Positions 52,855-61,603 of a stretch of 64,000 nt of DNA are shown here, piece after piece. The position numbers were made by a program, and so were the translations under genes. The stretch is taken from the NCBI RefSeq assembly GCF_001306145.1, contig NZ_LGKO01000005.1:1-64000 (forward strand). Direction: 5' to 3'. The number at the start of each line of letters is the position of its first letter. Positions within the stretch are counted from its first letter, which is position 1. The notes below the pieces were generated by a model. It worked only from the letters and a program-made list of their open reading frames with translations, made no database searches and was not told the origin of the DNA. This DNA is from Thermanaerothrix daxensis. GTDB taxonomy: Bacteria > Chloroflexota > Anaerolineae > Anaerolineales > Anaerolineaceae.

Positions 52855-53811
52855 TTAGCGCCGACGCAGGCGCGGGTTGACCACTTCGTCCAGCGCACGC
52901 CCTACCAGGTAAAAGGCACTGCACAGGAGGGTGATCGCCAGGCCTGGCGGAACGATCAGGTACCAGTATTTCCAACCGCCCAGCAGGTAACCTGCGGCCT
53001 GGGTGGTGTTGATCATGATGCCCCAGGACATGCGCAGGTTGAGCAGGCCAAAGAAGGATAGAGCCGCTTCAGAGAAGATGGCTCCGGTGACGGTAAACAT
53101 CATGTTGAGGAAAGCTAGGGGCATCAGATTGGGGACAATGTGGCGGAAGATGATATGCAGGTCGCTGCCTCCGGCCACCTTGGCGGCTTCGATGTAGGGC
53201 TTGACCTTAATGGTCAGCGCCTGGGCTTTGAAGATGATGGTAGTGCCGCCAAAGCCGGAGAGGATTCCGATCAATAGCGCCAGTTCAATCATCCCAAAGT
53301 CGAAAAAGGCTGTCAGCACCACCAGGAGGGCGATAAAGGGCAGAATGTTAATCAGGTCGGCCAGACGCATGAAGAAAGCATCCAGCGCACCACCAAAGTA
53401 GGCCGAGATGGCGCCCACCGAGGTGGCAATGGTTACGGTGACGATGGCAGCCAGCAAGCCCAGGACGAACTCCGATTGCGTGCTGTACATTAACTGGCTG
53501 AGCACATCCCGTCCGACCGGGTCGGTGCCCAGCAGGTGACGTGCTGAAGGTGGGGAGGGGTGCTGCAAAATTGTGGGGTCGTTGCCGATGAAGGGATCGT
53601 AGATGTTCGGTTCCCACACCGTGTGCATCAGAATGGGGTGCGCCAGTGCCATCAAGCCGAAGAAGACGATGATTCCCAGCCCCACCAGGCCGATTTTGTT
53701 CTCGGTAAAGAGGGCCCAGCTCTGCTTCAGCCCTTTCCAGGCGATGCGCAGGCGGATTTTCCACAGCGGTTCCTGTATGTGAAAAGCGGTTTCGGCAGGT
53801 GCAGTGGTCAT
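52855..53811 (-). CDS. ABC importer permease (DppC/OppC type)
   Basis: The 318-residue membrane protein has the OppC N-terminal domain, a first helix around 35-60, a periplasmic loop with HLLGTDPVGRDVLSQLMYSTQ, and the EAA loop KPYIEAAKVAGGSDLHIIFRHIVPN in the C-terminal helix block. Forms the channel with the DppB-type permease encoded 12 bases upstream. GGGAG precedes its ATG. Confidence 0.9.
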   Translation of the reverse strand: MTTAPAETAFHIQEPLWKIRLRIAWKGLKQSWALFTENKIGLVGLGIIVFFGLMALAHPILMHTVWEPNIYDPFIGNDPTILQHPSPPSARHLLGTDPVGRDVLSQLMYSTQSEFVLGLLAAIVTVTIATSVGAISAYFGGALDAFFMRLADLINILPFIALLVVLTAFFDFGMIELALLIGILSGFGGTTIIFKAQALTIKVKPYIEAAKVAGGSDLHIIFRHIVPNLMPLAFLNMMFTVTGAIFSEAALSFFGLLNLRMSWGIMINTTQAAGYLLGGWKYWYLIVPPGLAITLLCSAFYLVGRALDEVVNPRLRRR

Positions 53812-53823
53812 GATTCGGCTCCC

Positions 53824-54978
53824 TCAGGCATAACGAATACGCGGATCCAGGAAGGCATAGGCAATATCTGCCACCAGGTGGGCCAGCAGGGCCAAGGTTC
53901 CGATGAACAGGAAGGACCCCATGACCAGGGGGATATCCCCTGTGGTAGAAGCCGTGAGCAGCGTTAACCCCAACCCCTCCCAGGAGAAAACGGTTTCGGT
54001 GATGATGCCGCCGCCGAGAATGAAGGGCAAAGAGATGATCAGGCTGGTGAAGACCGGCAAGACCGCATTGCGTGCGGCGTGCTTATCGCGCACTACACGT
54101 TCCGGCAAGCCCTTGGCGCGGGCTGCCATGATGTAGTCTTCGCGCAGGGTTTCCAGCATGGTCGTACGGGTGAGGAGCATGGTGCCCGAGAAGTTGATCA
54201 GGGTCAGCACGATGATGGGCAGCGCCATGTGGTAGAGAATATCCCAGGCGTACTTAGCCACTGGCGAGGCTGCCCAGTAGCCCACGACAATGGCGGCACC
54301 GCCGATCAGAGCGCTCCAGCGGAACAGCGAGGCGCGGTAGGGGTTCATACGGCGGGTGAGGTAGTACACCACCACCAGAGCGACTGCCAGGAGGGTCATG
54401 GTGAGCAATAAGTTGATAAAGATTTGATTGGCCGTCAGCCCTTTAGGAGCGGCGCGCCAGAGAGTCACATCCAGGAACTTGCCAATGGGGAACCACTTAA
54501 GGGTGAACCCAAACAGGTAAATCATCATTAACGCAAACCAGGGTGTGAAGACGGTGTAGAAGAAGGCTCCTACGACTGTGATCCCGTATTCCAGCCCCGT
54601 TCCGCGCTGCCAGGCCAGCACGCGTCCTAACCAGTAGCCCACGAAGAACTCGATCAGAGTTGCCGTGAGAAAGAGAAAGATGGTGCGCGGCGCGCGCTCG
54701 AGGAGGACATCCATGACCGGTTTGCGATACTGATACGATTCGCCCAGGTCACCGCGCAGGGTGTTGCCCATCCACTGGAAAAACCGCACGTAAGCGGGCT
54801 TGTCCAGCCCCAGGCGGCGGCGCAGGGCTTCGCGCTGTTCCTTGGTGAACTTGGGGTTGTTGACGTATTGGAGAGTGATGTCGCCGGGTTGGGCATCCAG
54901 AATGAAGTACGTCAGCGCGAAAAACACGAACAGGGTGACCACAATCTGCAACAGGCGGTTGGCGATATACTTGAGCAT
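53824..54978 (-). CDS. ABC importer permease (DppB/OppB type)
   Basis: The 384-residue membrane protein starts with the OppB helix and the DAQPGD/EALRRRLGLDKP segment and has the EAA loop EDYIMAARAKGLPERVVRDKHAARN. It is about 50-70 residues longer than standard OppB (near 310-335), because the loop between helices 3 and 4 (about 175-250) contains two extra hydrophobic stretches. GAGGAG stands before the ATG. It follows the binding-protein gene after a 216-base gap that holds a strong hairpin. Confidence 0.88.
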   Translation of the reverse strand: MLKYIANRLLQIVVTLFVFFALTYFILDAQPGDITLQYVNNPKFTKEQREALRRRLGLDKPAYVRFFQWMGNTLRGDLGESYQYRKPVMDVLLERAPRTIFLFLTATLIEFFVGYWLGRVLAWQRGTGLEYGITVVGAFFYTVFTPWFALMMIYLFGFTLKWFPIGKFLDVTLWRAAPKGLTANQIFINLLLTMTLLAVALVVVYYLTRRMNPYRASLFRWSALIGGAAIVVGYWAASPVAKYAWDILYHMALPIIVLTLINFSGTMLLTRTTMLETLREDYIMAARAKGLPERVVRDKHAARNAVLPVFTSLIISLPFILGGGIITETVFSWEGLGLTLLTASTTGDIPLVMGSFLFIGTLALLAHLVADIAYAFLDPRIRYA

Positions 54979-55120
54979 CCCAACTCCTCAGCGTGGATTA
55001 GATACCAGATTGTGCAATCTTATCATGATCTTAATGACATGTCACCCCAAGTACGGGTAACAAATATCAGTCAAAGCGGATGATTTTTGACCCAAGATGA
55101 TTGAACAAACCCTCTTTGTG

Positions 55121-55163
55121 ATCATAAAAACGAGGTTGAGGGGGGAGAGTCCCCTCAACCTCG
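55121..55163 (-). terminator. internal terminator/attenuator between binding-protein and permease genes
   Basis: CGAGGTTGAGGGG and CCCCTCAACCTCG form a perfect 13-bp stem with a 7-base loop, followed on the minus strand by TTTTT. It lies 31 bases after the stop of the binding-protein gene. It should give much more binding protein than permease; no separate strong promoter for the permeases is visible in the rest of the gap. Confidence 0.85.
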
Positions 55164-55194
55164 CAGGTTACCGCTTCAGGTGCGCACCTGGGGG

Positions 55195-57264
55195 TTACTG
55201 AGCGGCAGGTTTGGCAATAGTGGGCGCACCATAGAGCCCGGAGCCGATTCCATCCAGCACCTCGGTGTAGGGGTATTCGAGGTTGCGGAAGGCATCGTAG
55301 ATCGGGTTGGTGAAGAGTGTGATATAGGGCAGTTCGGTCGCCAGGATGTTCTGGATTTCGAACGCCAGCTCTTTGGCCTTATCAACATCGGTCTCGAGCA
55401 GGAAGGCATCGCATTTTTCCTTCAGCGCGGCGCTCTCGTACCCATAGGGGTTGGTGGGCACGCCGCTGTCGAAGAAGGTGCAGATGTAATCCGGATAGAT
55501 GCTCAAGCCCCAGCCGAGGATGAACATGTCGTAATCACCCGTGTCGTAGACGGCGGAGAGGATGTTGTTGAAGTTGGTCAACTCAGCCGTGGCGGGGATG
55601 CCTAACTGGCGCATCCACTGCTCAATATACACACCCGTGGTGGCGCGCAGGGGGTCATAGCCCGCGGAGGGCGCCAGTAATTTCACCTCGGGGAACTTCT
55701 CGCCGTTGGGCAGTTTCAGCCCCTGACCGTACTCCACCGAACCGCCGCGAGCAGGGTTCCAGGTGGGCTCTTTCTCCCAGGTGAAACCAGCGTCCTTGAG
55801 AATCTGCACGGCTTTCTCCATGCGGGTCTTGGTATCATCCCCAACGCACCACTTGGGCACATCCGGGTTGTGCCAGAAGCCATTGCCCTCGGGCACTAGC
55901 GTGTACACCGGTAGTACCGCGCCCTGGAGCACGCGCTCAGTGAGGAAGTCCAGGTCAATCATGCAGGCAATGGCCTGGCGCAGGGCCTTACCCGCCTCGC
56001 CCTTGAAGTAAGAGCGGTTCTGGTTGAAAGCCAGGTAGCGGAAGCCGTTCTGCTCGTTCTCCACGATGGTGATATTGGGATCTTCTTTCAACTGATCCAC
56101 AAAGCCCTGCTGCAAGCCGCTGGGGTTGAGCAGGAAATCTACATCGTTGTTGCGCAGGGCCAGCACGGCGGCATCCGGATTGCCGTAGAGGGTGTAGAGC
56201 GCGCTGTCAAAGTACGGACCGCTCTTGTACTCAAGCACCTTTTCGCCCTCGGGGGTGCCGTAGGCGACGAATTCATAGGAGCCGTCTTCCTTGTACTCGC
56301 GGTAGGCGCCGTTGGCGTATTCCTCAACTACCGTGCCGATGAAGAAGTTATTTTCATTGACGCGGTTCTCAGCGAAAGCGCCGACTTCCCACTTCTCCAG
56401 CCGCCAGGCGCCGAAGGTGGGCTCACCTTCATTGTCCAATTTGTGCAGGATGTCCACGGCTTCAGCAAGCTTGGCATCCAATTCGGCCTGCTTGGCATCC
56501 AGTTCTTCCTGGGTAGCGGTGCCTTCCTTGACAGCCTTCTCGAGGTCGGCGACTTCCTGTTCAAGCGCCTTGTACTCGTCGCTCTCCAGCACGGCCAGTG
56601 CTTCGGCGACTTTGGGCTCCCAGTAGGCCTTGCTCACAAACGGAGTTTGTAGAGCCCCGTACTGCCACAGTGAAAGGCCCGGAATCTGGTTGTAGTAGTA
56701 CTTCACCGTCAAGGGATCCACCGCTTCGGCCTTGACCAGGAAGTCGGGATTGTAACCCGATTGCCAGTTGAGGCCCAGTTTGAACTTAAGGACGGTGTTG
56801 ACGGTGAAGGCCACATCCTCGGCTGTGACCGGGCTGCCATCGCTCCACACCAGCCCGTCTTTGAGTTTCACCGTGGCAACGTAGAGGTCACCTTCCTGAG
56901 TGAAATCGCTGGGGAAATCGGCCGCTACTGCGGGGATGAAATCATAGCGCTGATCCGAGAGGGTGAACAGCGTAGGCCAGTGATAAATCTGGACGACATA
57001 GTTCCAGTAGGACGCTCCTACATCATCGAAAAGGGCCCATACGTTGGTGGTGGTCAAGTCCTCCAGCGTAGCGAAGCGGATGACCGGCGCTCGCTCAGTA
57101 ACGGGCTGGGTGGGTTGTTCTGCCGGAGGTTGGGTGGGCTGCTCCTGCGCGGGCGGTTGCGTGGCTGCAGCCGGGGGTTGGGTCGGCGTGGCCTGAGCGC
57201 ACGCAGCCAGCACCATGCTGGCAATGAGCAGCAGGCTGAAAACGAACAACAGATGACGCTTCAT
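55195..57264 (-). CDS. family 5 ABC substrate-binding lipoprotein with a coiled-coil insert
   Basis: The 689-residue protein has a lipoprotein signal (lipobox LAAC, Cys22), a Gln/Pro/Thr linker to about residue 58, and an SBP_bac_5 domain (KLKDGLVWSDGSPVTAEDV, ALRNNDVDFLLNPSG, GEAGKALRQAIACMIDLDFL, YITLFTNPIYDAFRNL). Residues 219-279 form an insertion rich in Glu, Lys, Ala and Leu with heptad-like spacing, probably a helical hairpin or coiled coil absent from standard members, which are 500-600 residues. It binds peptides or oligosaccharides for the Dpp-type transporter. GGAGGAG precedes the ATG. First gene of the operon with a clear promoter 190 bases upstream. Confidence 0.9.
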   Translation of the reverse strand: MKRHLLFVFSLLLIASMVLAACAQATPTQPPAAATQPPAQEQPTQPPAEQPTQPVTERAPVIRFATLEDLTTTNVWALFDDVGASYWNYVVQIYHWPTLFTLSDQRYDFIPAVAADFPSDFTQEGDLYVATVKLKDGLVWSDGSPVTAEDVAFTVNTVLKFKLGLNWQSGYNPDFLVKAEAVDPLTVKYYYNQIPGLSLWQYGALQTPFVSKAYWEPKVAEALAVLESDEYKALEQEVADLEKAVKEGTATQEELDAKQAELDAKLAEAVDILHKLDNEGEPTFGAWRLEKWEVGAFAENRVNENNFFIGTVVEEYANGAYREYKEDGSYEFVAYGTPEGEKVLEYKSGPYFDSALYTLYGNPDAAVLALRNNDVDFLLNPSGLQQGFVDQLKEDPNITIVENEQNGFRYLAFNQNRSYFKGEAGKALRQAIACMIDLDFLTERVLQGAVLPVYTLVPEGNGFWHNPDVPKWCVGDDTKTRMEKAVQILKDAGFTWEKEPTWNPARGGSVEYGQGLKLPNGEKFPEVKLLAPSAGYDPLRATTGVYIEQWMRQLGIPATAELTNFNNILSAVYDTGDYDMFILGWGLSIYPDYICTFFDSGVPTNPYGYESAALKEKCDAFLLETDVDKAKELAFEIQNILATELPYITLFTNPIYDAFRNLEYPYTEVLDGIGSGLYGAPTIAKPAAQ

Positions 57265-57436
57265 TTTTCTCTCCTCCTTACCTTGGAATGGGAATTAAGA
57301 GGGACTTACTTAACAAAACGGCATGGGGAAGCCCCGGACTGCCCTCTCGACAGCCCACCGGTCCAGTCCCATAGCAGAAAGGGGTGAGTGAGCCGGTGGT
57401 TTTCCAGTCCATGCAGGCATTCTCCAGCCTGACAAC

Positions 57437-57450
57437 TGCCCATGTGGGCA
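57437..57450. promoter_or_regulatory. operator-like palindrome at the importer promoter
   Basis: TGCCCATGTGGGCA has perfect 6-base arms around a central TG and covers the predicted transcription start. Size and layout are like the LacI operators at 513 and 1618, but the arms differ, so a different LacI-type or other dimeric regulator encoded elsewhere is likely. Confidence 0.6.
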
Positions 57451-57455
57451 AGGAA

Positions 57456-57485
57456 AGTATAGCATAAATAAAAAATAGGCGTCAA
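57456..57485 (-). promoter_or_regulatory. promoter of the family 5 ABC importer operon
   Basis: On the minus strand TTGACG (57485-57480) and TATACT (57461-57456) have an 18-base AT-rich spacer, with TGC before the -10. The leader to the start codon at 57264 is about 185 bases; CCACCGG and CCGGTGG near 57355 and 57395 could pair in it. Confidence 0.7.
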
Positions 57486-57520
57486 GTTAAATACCAAATG
57501 GGACTAATTGTCTCTACAAT

Positions 57521-58021
57521 TCAAGGGCGAAACAAGGAGCGCAGGCCACTCAGGAGTGCCAGCCCCTGGGGAGAAGCGGTGTGGGTTTGCAGTTCTCCCA
57601 GGGCTGCCAATGCCTGCAAGCGCTCTTCCTGGCTCAGCGGCAGGGCGGCGAACTCCTCTTCATCCAGTACTTTTTGCTGTCCATCGGGGTAGATCAGCAG
57701 ATCCAGGGCCAGGTCCACGTATGCGATGGTTTCCGTGCCGATTTCAGCCGGGCGGGTGATGTTGGCATACCAGGCTTTCAGGGCATCGGTATCGCGGTCG
57801 TGAATTTCAAAGATGTTGTACCAGCGATCGCCGAAATAGGCTTCGAGGAAGCGATCGCCTGGGCGCAGAACGAGGCCGAAGAAGGGCATCTCGGCGCGGT
57901 CGAAAAAAGCCTCCAGAAGCACCCTTTGCGGCTGTCGCTCCAGCACCCGCCCGCGGTAGCGCCACACCTCGCGCCCATGCAGGTCTTTTTTGATCACCCA
58001 CACCCATTCGGGGCCGGTCAT
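57521..58021 (-). CDS. DUF402 domain protein
   Basis: The 166-residue protein fits the DUF402/FomD-like fold: WRYRGRVLERQP, RFLEAYFGDRWYNIFEIHD, WYANITRPAEI and YVDLALDLLIYPDGQ, where the Asp residues would bind metal. Characterised relatives hydrolyse nucleoside di- or triphosphates or nucleotide-linked intermediates. It overlaps the ABC ATPase gene upstream by 4 bases, so it is translated after it. Confidence 0.82.
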   Translation of the reverse strand: MTGPEWVWVIKKDLHGREVWRYRGRVLERQPQRVLLEAFFDRAEMPFFGLVLRPGDRFLEAYFGDRWYNIFEIHDRDTDALKAWYANITRPAEIGTETIAYVDLALDLLIYPDGQQKVLDEEEFAALPLSQEERLQALAALGELQTHTASPQGLALLSGLRSLFRP

Positions 58022-59076
58022 GGCTCGGACTCCAGCACCAGGATGCCAGCCGGGTCTAGGCTGAGAGTCAGGGAAGTGCCGGGTTGGACCGCGTGGCTCA
58101 GGGTGAAACCCAGGCGCAGTCCGGTGGAAGTGCGCAGTACCAGGCGGTAACCTTCACCCCGAAAGGTGACATCTTCTACCAGGCCCTCGATGCGGTTGGG
58201 GGCGGCCGTGTCCGGCGCAACCGTGCGGGCCGCAGCGGGCCGAAGCAGTGCGGTAACCCGCTGGCCGATTTGCCAGGGCAGGGCTGTGCCATCATGGGCG
58301 GCTTCCAGTATTCCCAAGGGGGTTTCCAGGCGTAGGGGAGAAACGCTCTGCACCCGTGCCGGGAGCAGGTTGGTCAGGCCGAGGAAACGCGCTACCCAGG
58401 GGGTGGCCGGGCGGGCGTAGACGGCGTCTGGCGGGCCGTCCTGGACCACCTGCCCCTCGTGGAGCAGGATCAGGCGATCGGCGATGGCAAAGGCCTCCTC
58501 CTGATCGTGGGTCACGTAAATGGTTGGGATGCCACTTTCGTGCAGGAGACGGCGTAGGAACTCGCTTAGTTGTTCACGCAGGGCACGATCCAGTGCACCT
58601 AGGGGTTCATCCAGCATCAGCAGGCGCGGTCGGGGGGCCAGCGCACGCGCCAGTGCCACCCGCTGCTGCTCACCGCCCGAGAGGTCGGTGACACGGCGAT
58701 GGGCAAAATCGTGCAGGTTGACGCGGGCGAGGGCTTCTGCTACGCGGCGGGCTATCTCCGTACGAGGTAGCCCCTGCATGCGCAGGCCAAAGGCTACATT
58801 CTCGGCCACGGTGCGGTGTGGGAAGAGGGCGTAATCCTGGAACATTAACCCAAAGCGGCGCTGGTGCACCGCTACCCCGGCCAGATCCTTCCCCTCCCAC
58901 AGAACCTGCCCCTGTTCGGGGGCTTCTAACCCGGCAATGATGCGCAGGAGGGTGCTCTTGCCACTGCCTGAGGGTCCCAGCAGGCATACCGTTTCGCCGG
59001 CCTGCACCCGGAACGAGACCCCGCAGAGTAAGGGCTGGCCTTCGTAGGATTTCCAGATGTTGCGGACTTCAAGCAT
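58018..59076 (-). CDS. ABC transporter ATP-binding protein (PotA/FbpC/UgpC class), without adjacent permease
   Basis: The 352-residue ATPase has Walker A GPSGSGKST, signature LSGGEQQRVALARAL, Walker B LLMLDEPLGALD, the H-loop in IYVTHDQEEAF and a C-terminal TOBE-type beta domain from about residue 240. This class serves sugar (MsmK/UgpC), polyamine, iron or molybdate importers. No permease or binding protein is adjacent, so it could be an orphan ATPase shared with the sugar importer at 10.7-14 kb, which lacks one. The spermidine/iron-like FQDYALFPHRTVAENVAFGL string is common to the whole class. The ATG at 59076 has AGAGG before it. Confidence 0.88.
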   Translation of the reverse strand: MLEVRNIWKSYEGQPLLCGVSFRVQAGETVCLLGPSGSGKSTLLRIIAGLEAPEQGQVLWEGKDLAGVAVHQRRFGLMFQDYALFPHRTVAENVAFGLRMQGLPRTEIARRVAEALARVNLHDFAHRRVTDLSGGEQQRVALARALAPRPRLLMLDEPLGALDRALREQLSEFLRRLLHESGIPTIYVTHDQEEAFAIADRLILLHEGQVVQDGPPDAVYARPATPWVARFLGLTNLLPARVQSVSPLRLETPLGILEAAHDGTALPWQIGQRVTALLRPAAARTVAPDTAAPNRIEGLVEDVTFRGEGYRLVLRTSTGLRLGFTLSHAVQPGTSLTLSLDPAGILVLESEP

Positions 59077-59195
59077 GGTGCGCCTCTTGCTTGTGCCGGG
59101 ATGCGTTCTATATCCTACCATAAAACGCCGCCGGGGCGGCCAACGGAGGGCAGTGTGGGCGAGGGATGAGGCGTGTTATAATTTGACCCGGCAAT

Positions 59196-59219
59196 AAAAA
59201 AGGCGCCGCCAGGGACGCC
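59196..59219 (-). terminator. terminator of tRNA-Leu
   Basis: On the minus strand GGCGTC pairs with GGCGCC (one G-T wobble) around a 6-base loop, followed by TTTTTT. Confidence 0.7.
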
Positions 59220-59248
59220 AAACCGGGTTGAAAGGATCGGGAAGTTAG

Positions 59249-59330
<82 letters not shown>

Positions 59331-59344
59331 TGGTTGCGCTTCTT

Positions 59345-59373
59345 AGTATAATGAGAACTCTTTTCAGGGTCAA
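59345..59373 (-). promoter_or_regulatory. promoter of tRNA-Leu
   Basis: On the minus strand TTGACC (59373-59368) and TATACT (59350-59345) have a 17-base spacer. On the plus strand TATAAT at 59347-59352 may be the -10 of the divergent ychF gene, so the two promoters would overlap. Confidence 0.65.
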
Positions 59374-59385
59374 GGGATATTAATC

Positions 59386-60453
59386 ATGCGTCTTGGAATC
59401 ATCGGGTTACCTCAATCGGGAAAGACTACTATCTTTAATGCGCTCACCCGTGGTCACCAGCCCACCGGTCTCTCAGCCGGTAAGGTGGCCATGCACACCG
59501 CGGTGGTGGATGTGCCGGACCCGCGAGTGGATCGCCTGGCGGCGATGTTCAATCCCAAGAAGGTGATTTACGCTAAGGTAACCTACGTGGATATTGCGGG
59601 GATTGAGGGCACGCGCAGTCAGAGCGGGCTGCCAGGCCCACTGCTGAACCAGTTAACCCAGATGGATGGTTTTATCCAGGTGGTGCGCTGTTTTGAGGAT
59701 GATGCATTGCCTCACCCGCTGGGGAGCGTGAACCCCCAGCGCGACATTGACGTCATGGAGAGCGAATTCATCCTCAACGACTTGATTGCGGTGGAGCGCA
59801 AATTGGAACGCCTGAACGAAGAACGGCGCAAGGGGGCACGCGATAAAGGCAGTCTGGAACGAGAGGTGGCGCTCTTTGAGCGCCTGCACCAGGCGCTCAG
59901 TGCCGAAACGCCACTGCGTGATCTGGAACTCAGCCCCGAGGATGAGCATATGCTGGCGGGGTTTGGCTTCCTCACCCGCAAGCCCATGCTGATCGTGCTT
60001 AACCTAGCGGAGGGGCAGACGCCCCCTACAATCTCCTATCCTCATCAGCGCAGTCAGGTGGTGCCTTTGCAGGGAAAATTAGAAATGGAGATCGCTCAGT
60101 TGCCTCCTGAGGAAGCCACGGAATTCATGCAAGCCTACGGCTTGAGTGAGCCCAGCCTCAACCGCGTGATTCGTCTTTCGTATGAATTGTTGGGGTTGCA
60201 GTCGTTCTTCACGGTTGGGCCGGATGAAGTGCGTGCCTGGACGGTGCACCGGGGTGCCACTGCGCCCGAAGCGGCGGGTGAGATCCACACCGATATGCAG
60301 AAAGGCTTCATCCGCGCTGAGGTCATCAGTTACGAGGACCTGATGGCGCTGGGCGGGATGAGCGAGGCGCGTGCCAGGGGAAAACTGCGCTTGGAAGGCA
60401 AGGAGTATGTGGTGCAGGATGGCGATATCCTGACCATCCGCTTCAGCGCCTAG
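59386..60453 (+). CDS. YchF/OLA1-like P-loop NTPase
   Basis: The 355-residue protein has the Obg-related YchF layout: P-loop GLPQSGKTTIFNALTRG (residues 7-23), switch region YVDIAGIEG, a coiled-coil segment around 120-170 (ERKLERLNEERRKGARDKG) and a C-terminal TGS domain (FFTVGPDEVRAWTVHRGATAPEAAG, QKGFIRAEVISYEDL). YchF binds ATP or GTP and the ribosome. The P-loop reads GLPQSGKTT instead of the usual GLPNVGKST, and the base-specificity loop is VLNLAEG, so this is a divergent form. Paired with a nearby tRNA gene, divergent. Confidence 0.87.
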   Translation: MRLGIIGLPQSGKTTIFNALTRGHQPTGLSAGKVAMHTAVVDVPDPRVDRLAAMFNPKKVIYAKVTYVDIAGIEGTRSQSGLPGPLLNQLTQMDGFIQVVRCFEDDALPHPLGSVNPQRDIDVMESEFILNDLIAVERKLERLNEERRKGARDKGSLEREVALFERLHQALSAETPLRDLELSPEDEHMLAGFGFLTRKPMLIVLNLAEGQTPPTISYPHQRSQVVPLQGKLEMEIAQLPPEEATEFMQAYGLSEPSLNRVIRLSYELLGLQSFFTVGPDEVRAWTVHRGATAPEAAGEIHTDMQKGFIRAEVISYEDLMALGGMSEARARGKLRLEGKEYVVQDGDILTIRFSA

Positions 60454-60491
60454 GCCGGCGCGGAAATGATAGCAATTTTGTTCTATTGCTA

Positions 60492-60520
60492 TTGTCTGAA
60501 CCGGGCAGACGTGGTAAAAT
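60492..60520 (+). promoter_or_regulatory. promoter of the gene at 60548
   Basis: TTGTCT (60492-60497) and TAAAAT (60515-60520) have a 17-base spacer. An 8-bp inverted repeat (ATAGCAAT at 60469-60476, ATTGCTAT at 60485-60492) just upstream may act as a weak terminator of ychF. Confidence 0.55.
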
Positions 60521-60547
60521 CAAACCCAGAAAAAGCGGCGCTTCGGT

Positions 60548-61561
60548 GTGAGACCTGGAGTTGGCACGATAAAGGCGCGACCTTTTAACTGGGCTGATTT
60601 AGTAACCTTATATCGCTACCGTCATCAAATTGCGTGTCTGGATAGTATCCTGGCGCTGACGCGTGGCCAGCCGTTAGGATTCTGGGTGGTTTTGCGCCAC
60701 CTGCGGTTAGAAGAGAATGCCTTTACCACCGTCCTGCATCCCAGCGATGGCAAGCCTGCGCTGATTGGTCAGGCTAGCCTGCGCAACGGCGGCAGTTTGG
60801 GCCAGATGACCTTCGTCCTGCCGGCTGTTGCAAGCCAAACCGCATTGGTGCCGTTCCTGATCGAGGAACTGGTACGGCAGGTGGGGCAGCAGGGAGGGCT
60901 GGGTCTGCTTGCGGCAGTGGATGAAGAGAGTCCACTGTTTGAGGGACTGCGCCACAGCGGGTTTGCGGTATATGCCTGGCAACGCATCTGGCGGCTGATG
61001 GGAGCGCCCCTGATGGGCAACGGCCAGGGCGATTGGCTGCCGACGACCGGGCTGGATGAATTCGCCATTCGCAGCCTGTACCAGGCGCTGACACCCCCGT
61101 TGGTGCAGCGAGCCGAACCCCTTGCTGAGCGTGCGCTGGCGGGCATGGTCTTCCAGCAGGAAGGTGAGATCCTGGCCTATATGGAAGCCCACTTTGGGCC
61201 GCGTGGCATTCTGCTCTTCCCGCTCTTCCACCCCGATGTGCAGCGGCCGGCAGAGGTGCTAAAGGCTTACCTGCGCGGTCTGCACTTCTCGCTGGGACGG
61301 CCCGTGTACGTGGCGGTGCGCTCCTATCAGGCGTGGTTGGAGGATGCGTTGACCGATCTCCAGGGCGAACTTTATCGCCAGCAGGCCCTCATGGTGCGCT
61401 ACCTGACGGTGACGACGCGGTCAGCGGTGTGGGCGCCAGTCAAGGCAGGGCGCGACAACCGCCAGCCGGCGTTGATCGGCCCCCTGCCCAGAGAGATGTG
61501 CGTGGCGCCAATCCAACGTGTGACTGAAACCGCTACGTTGAGCGAAACTCATTACAATTGA
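60548..61561 (+). CDS. hypothetical protein, possibly with a GNAT acetyltransferase-like fold
   Basis: The 337-residue protein has no clear named family. The first 150 residues look like a degenerate GNAT domain (KARPFNWADLVTLYRYR at the start, LIGQASLRNGG, FLIEELVRQVGQQGGLGLLAAVDEES, LFEGLRHSGFAVYAWQRIWRL), and a second half repeats similar elements (RALAGMVFQQEGEILAYMEAHFGPRG, PVYVAVRSYQAWLEDALTDLQG). No membrane segments. GTG start with no Shine-Dalgarno, so the start is uncertain. It precedes the Ycf45-like ATPase and dTMP kinase genes on the same strand. Confidence 0.6.
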   Translation: MRPGVGTIKARPFNWADLVTLYRYRHQIACLDSILALTRGQPLGFWVVLRHLRLEENAFTTVLHPSDGKPALIGQASLRNGGSLGQMTFVLPAVASQTALVPFLIEELVRQVGQQGGLGLLAAVDEESPLFEGLRHSGFAVYAWQRIWRLMGAPLMGNGQGDWLPTTGLDEFAIRSLYQALTPPLVQRAEPLAERALAGMVFQQEGEILAYMEAHFGPRGILLFPLFHPDVQRPAEVLKAYLRGLHFSLGRPVYVAVRSYQAWLEDALTDLQGELYRQQALMVRYLTVTTRSAVWAPVKAGRDNRQPALIGPLPREMCVAPIQRVTETATLSETHYN

Positions 61562-61603
61562 AATATGAACCTTTTGGAACGAAGTAACAGGTGAAGAACG
61601 ACT

